Of a DNA stretch of 64,000 nt, positions 60,418 to 64,000 are shown in pieces. Under the pieces are notes generated by a model, which ran no database searches, was not told the DNA's origin, and saw only the letters and a program-made list of their open reading frames with translations. The translations under genes were made by a program, and so were the position numbers. The DNA is from Zonotrichia leucophrys gambelii (Eukaryota > Chordata > Aves > Passeriformes > Passerellidae). The stretch covers positions 94,038,912-94,102,911 of the forward strand of contig NC_088171.1 in NCBI RefSeq assembly GCF_028769735.1. Reading direction: 5' to 3'. Numbering within the stretch: position 1 is the first letter of the stretch; each line of letters starts with the position of its first letter.

Positions 60418-63400
60418 TATATACGGCTGCCATGGGAAGCAGACCCAGCAAGGTGCTTTGGGAGCAGGGCAGAGATGTGTTATTCCTGCATCCCCTGCTG
60501 TGGCAGCTTCAGGATAGCCAGGGAGAGGGGACCATGGCACACATCACCCTGCTGCCAGGGAGCTGCAGATGCAGCCACAGGCAGCCAGTGATTGCCTGGG
60601 ATTGAGAGCAGCCACATCAGCTCTGCTCAGCGGCGCAGTCCTTCCGCTCTCCTCACTCACCTGAGCTGCATGGGGAAGAGAGGATGATGAGTCCTACAAA
60701 CCTTTGGTCAGGACTAAGTATCCACTCGTGAGAGGTTTGAGTGAAATTCCACTTGGGTTAATAGCTGGTGTTCCAAACCCATTTTGCATTAGTGATGAAA
60801 AAAAAGGCGTTAGTACATGGATGAATGTAACTTATTCATGGGTTTATGGGCCCTAAGGTCAGGGAGTGAAGGACTCTGCAACGGCTTTGATGGTTACATT
60901 CTTCCATTCATATCTCTGATTAAGTTTAAGTGTAAAACTCATGGAATTTCCCATTAACTGTACATCTGAGGAAGCTGCTGCATGCACTTATGCAAGTCCA
61001 GATAAGAAATTTAAGTTATACAAACTAGTCACACATCCCCTTGCTTTTGATAAAGCAGAAGAAGGACAGAAGGATTGTGTGCTAAATAAATGACATTAGA
61101 TGAAGTAATGCCTTTTTTGGACATTTTCCACTTTGCATTTGGAAGTCAGGAGCATCTGGAAAACCACATTTTTTTGAAATATGGTGGGAAATGATTAAAT
61201 AAGAATGTTCCTGTCAGTCTCTTGCGTGCAAATCTTGCAGGGTCTGGAAATTACCAATGAACTTTGGAGAGAATTTTACCCTTAATATGGACTAAACACA
61301 TTTGGTAGTCAAGGAGAAAACACTTGGCTACCAACCAAGCAAATACTTCCTTTTAAAAATGTTCTAGTGAGCAAGTGAAAAATGAGGTCATTCATGCAAA
61401 TATTCCATTCACCAGCACTTTTTTAATAACCAGATTATGGATACTACGCCTGCCTTACAGCAGAATGGTATGAACTTAGTAGAAAACTCTTGAACATAAA
61501 CTTAATGTAGTTATATATTCCTTGCAGAAGCACTTCTGAATGAAGTAAGGAGCGTGCAGAGGTAGTGTTAATGCTCTGGCAAGTAGCTTTCTCCAAAAAA
61601 GCAAGGGTGAGAACACAGAAGGCTCCAGGAGCAGGTGCAGAGCCAGGCAGTAGGTAGCCAAAACTACTGGCTTTGGCCCAGGTCCCACAGCAGAGCTCCT
61701 GGCTGTGACCTCAACAGTCACCCCTCCTTGGTTCCTGCAGCTTAGGGCAGCAGCTCTTGCTCGGTTGTTCACACCAGCTTCCAGTTGCTGGCCTCTCACA
61801 GACTTGGCACTGGAACCACCACAACATTCTTTGGGGTTACAAGGCAGGAGGAGAGCACTCCCGCCCTCTCTCACAGCCCATTGACCCCTTCTTCCCACTT
61901 ATGCCTCATGGTGTCTCTCCTGTGGACTATACATGTAGATATTTGTGTTGTGTCAGTTCTACCTGGAGGAGCCTTCAGGGAGTTAAGCACCAAATGGTGA
62001 ACCCAACTCTCTTAAATTCTGTAACGCAAGTAAACAAACAAACCAAAACACACTTTAGCCTTAGTAACACCAAATGGAGTTGACAGCACACACTCACATG
62101 GATCCTTCTTCTCTGGAGAAAACATTGGCTTGGACAATACTAACAGCATCATTCTGCGAGCATTTTTGGCAGTGTTGTTACTGCAGTTATGTTGCAATCT
62201 ATTACTTTCATTACCCCAACTTCCATCAAAATAATTAGGGTCCTGGACTTCTTAGATGATAGAGGGATTTGGCATGAAATGTTCTTATATCTTAGGGAAA
62301 AATACATGGAGTATTTACAGAGCAACATTCTTCACAGCAGTAAAAGTATGAGTGGTGGTATATCTTGCATTGCAAGAACATTACCATACCAGTGATGTGA
62401 AATGCAGATCTATTGCATTTGATTTTATAAAGCCCCTAGGAGCAAACAGGATGTTTGCACCATTGATATTAATGGGACCCTTTGCAATAAAACCAGTTAT
62501 TGGGAATCTTTTGAACAGCAGAAGGAATCTAAGAGTTGCTGGCGTATGTGATAACTGCTTTATTGAGTGAGTACGTCTCTGCTTTTGTCACAGAAGCAAA
62601 TGAAAATGTAAATAGAAGGGGAAAAAAAACCAACAGATAAGGTATTGCTCTGCAAGAACATTCAAAACAAAGAAGTATCTTCCAAATAGCCTGTTCCCTT
62701 CAGGAAGCTAGATAAGTGTTTCAGAATAAAAGTGCTGCTTATTCCTGAATGAGGCACCCACATAGGGAGCTGCTTTAGTTTGGTTATTCTGCAAACAATC
62801 CCGATAGCAAAAGCTCTGCCAGCCGGCTTCCTTGGAGAGGAGGGGGGAGGAGGTCTTCACTACATTAGGAGCCTTTTGTTGGTCTGATATGGCTATATTC
62901 CCCATCACACTGGTGTTCAGCAGGGTTTCCAGGATAAAACAGAAATCCAAATAGAAATCCAAATACCCCTCTCTGTCTACTTGAAAGTTTGTTCTGATTT
63001 GAACAGAATTTGTGTACTTACCAGACAATTGAATAGTGTAGTTTAACACTCAGCCTTTTCTGTGCCCGTTTTAAAACACAGAGGGGGGAAAGCAAGGGGG
63101 ATTATACTGTAGGAAGCAGAGAAGCAAAAGTGCACTGCATATGACTAAAATATCTTCAAATCCTTGCTACAGAAGTTTCTCAAAACCTTGCCATCTCTAA
63201 GTAAGGTCTTTGTTGACATGAGTGCCTTGCTTGTTACTGAATGCTCTGGGTTTATTAGCTTTGGAGTTTAACGAGGGAAAAAAGGCAAATGCATCACAAA
63301 ATCTGCAGTGGACCAACTTCCCTAACTCACTTCTGTCTTTCAAACCCTATGGAAGCAACAAATGAGATGCCGCCTGCAACTTGTTGTTATAAATCAGGAA

Positions 63401-64000
63401 AATTTTATGCTGATAATTTTATGCTAATGATCCTGAGTGTTTGTTTCAGCCTCTTTGTCTCACTAGAACAAATTCTGTTGGTTGATTCGTGGATCCAAAT
63501 GTGAAAAAAGGAATCATGAATTTTGTGTGATTTATGGGGAAATTAGAAAAGTAGCCAATTTGGCATAAAATTGTGCAGGGAAGAAAAATGGTCTATCAGC
63601 AATGAAAGAAAAAGGGGAAAGTTTTTGGAAGAGTTCCTGTTCTCAAAATAATTTTCCCCAAAATTCTGCATACTTATTATGACTTATACTGTTGCAAACT
63701 ACTGCAGCTTCAGATGTAATCATTGTACTTTTACTAATTTTTAATTTATGCCGATTCAGAAATACAGGCTGACACACACAGTTTCAGGAGTAGCAGACAC
63801 ACAGCAACATCTTAGCTACCCACCCCAATCTAGTATTTCCTGATTTTACTTTAGGATGTGGGCAGTAGTATGCTAAAACTAGGGTAATGACACACATTTC
63901 TGATTTGAATGAGATTCAGAAGGTAGGAAAAAGGTTTGGGAGCTTCTGAATGCTGAGTTTTTGTCTGGCTCACTGAAAGGTTAGAAAGCTCTGGCAAACT
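60418..64000. other. Unique non-coding DNA
   Basis: No gene is supported. It includes a GC-richer patch at about 61620-61900 with chance frames on both strands, an octamer ATGCAAAT (61394-61401), a G-rich stretch (62834-62853) and a 12-bp tandem duplication (62941-62964). Confidence 0.55.
62941..62964 (+). repeat. Perfect 12-bp tandem duplication
   Basis: agaaatccaaat occurs twice in immediate succession. It looks like a recent slippage or duplication event. Confidence 0.9.

Noticed and set aside
63080..63105. Polypurine tract of a retrovirus-like element
   Set aside because: No long terminal repeat, primer-binding site or retroviral coding sequence was found next to it.

Overview
The window looks like nuclear DNA of a bird, most likely a passerine, from a gene-poor region: either a gene desert or the inside of a very large intron. 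The evidence is the repeat content. Every recognisable interspersed repeat except one is a CR1 LINE fragment of the avian type (3' ends with the motif for TCTAAGATCAT / GGTCTTTTCCAACC and the ATTCTATG-like terminal octamer). There is no L1, Alu, B1/B2 or other mammalian family, and repeat density is low, as is usual in birds. The passerine assignment is an inference from CR1 subfamily wording and is weaker than the bird assignment.

No protein-coding gene could be supported. The longest open frames (190-198 codons) lie in GC-rich or purine-rich blocks where stop codons are rare by composition, start at non-ATG codons, and read as low-complexity or unrelated sequence in several frames at once. 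No tRNA, rRNA, snRNA or known microRNA was recognised. Three segments have the look of exons (acceptor plus donor with an open frame, or a strong pyrimidine tract with a tiny exon). They are listed as low-confidence candidates only.

Layout. 1-2296: AT-rich unique sequence. 2297-4064: a 5'-truncated, decayed CR1 on the + strand carrying most of the reverse transcriptase and C-terminal region. 4065-21960: unique AT-rich DNA with short hairpins, a tandem duplication and homopolymers. 21961-22270: a compound TG/TATC microsatellite next to a minus-strand CR1 tail. About 22760-23900: a GC-rich, CpG-poor block. 25921-29000: a strong pyrimidine tract, a TTTTG microsatellite and an AT-rich minisatellite. 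29890-30250: a hairpin and a purine-rich block. 32026-35760: two CR1 3' fragments of the same subfamily in head-to-head orientation about 3 kb apart. 36985-43000: two short CR1 tails, a GATGAT microsatellite and a poly-T tract. 43000-58800: unique DNA with a G/C hairpin, a G-rich quadruplex-prone tract and a GC-rich block. 58822-59000: the best candidate exon. 60332-60417: a segment resembling the ancient MIR core-SINE. 60418-64000: unique DNA.

I found no convincing previously undescribed system. The most useful leads are the MIR-like remnant, the perfect hairpins at 13269-13305 and 19086-19107, the inverted repeat beside the latter, and the candidate exon at 58822-59000.
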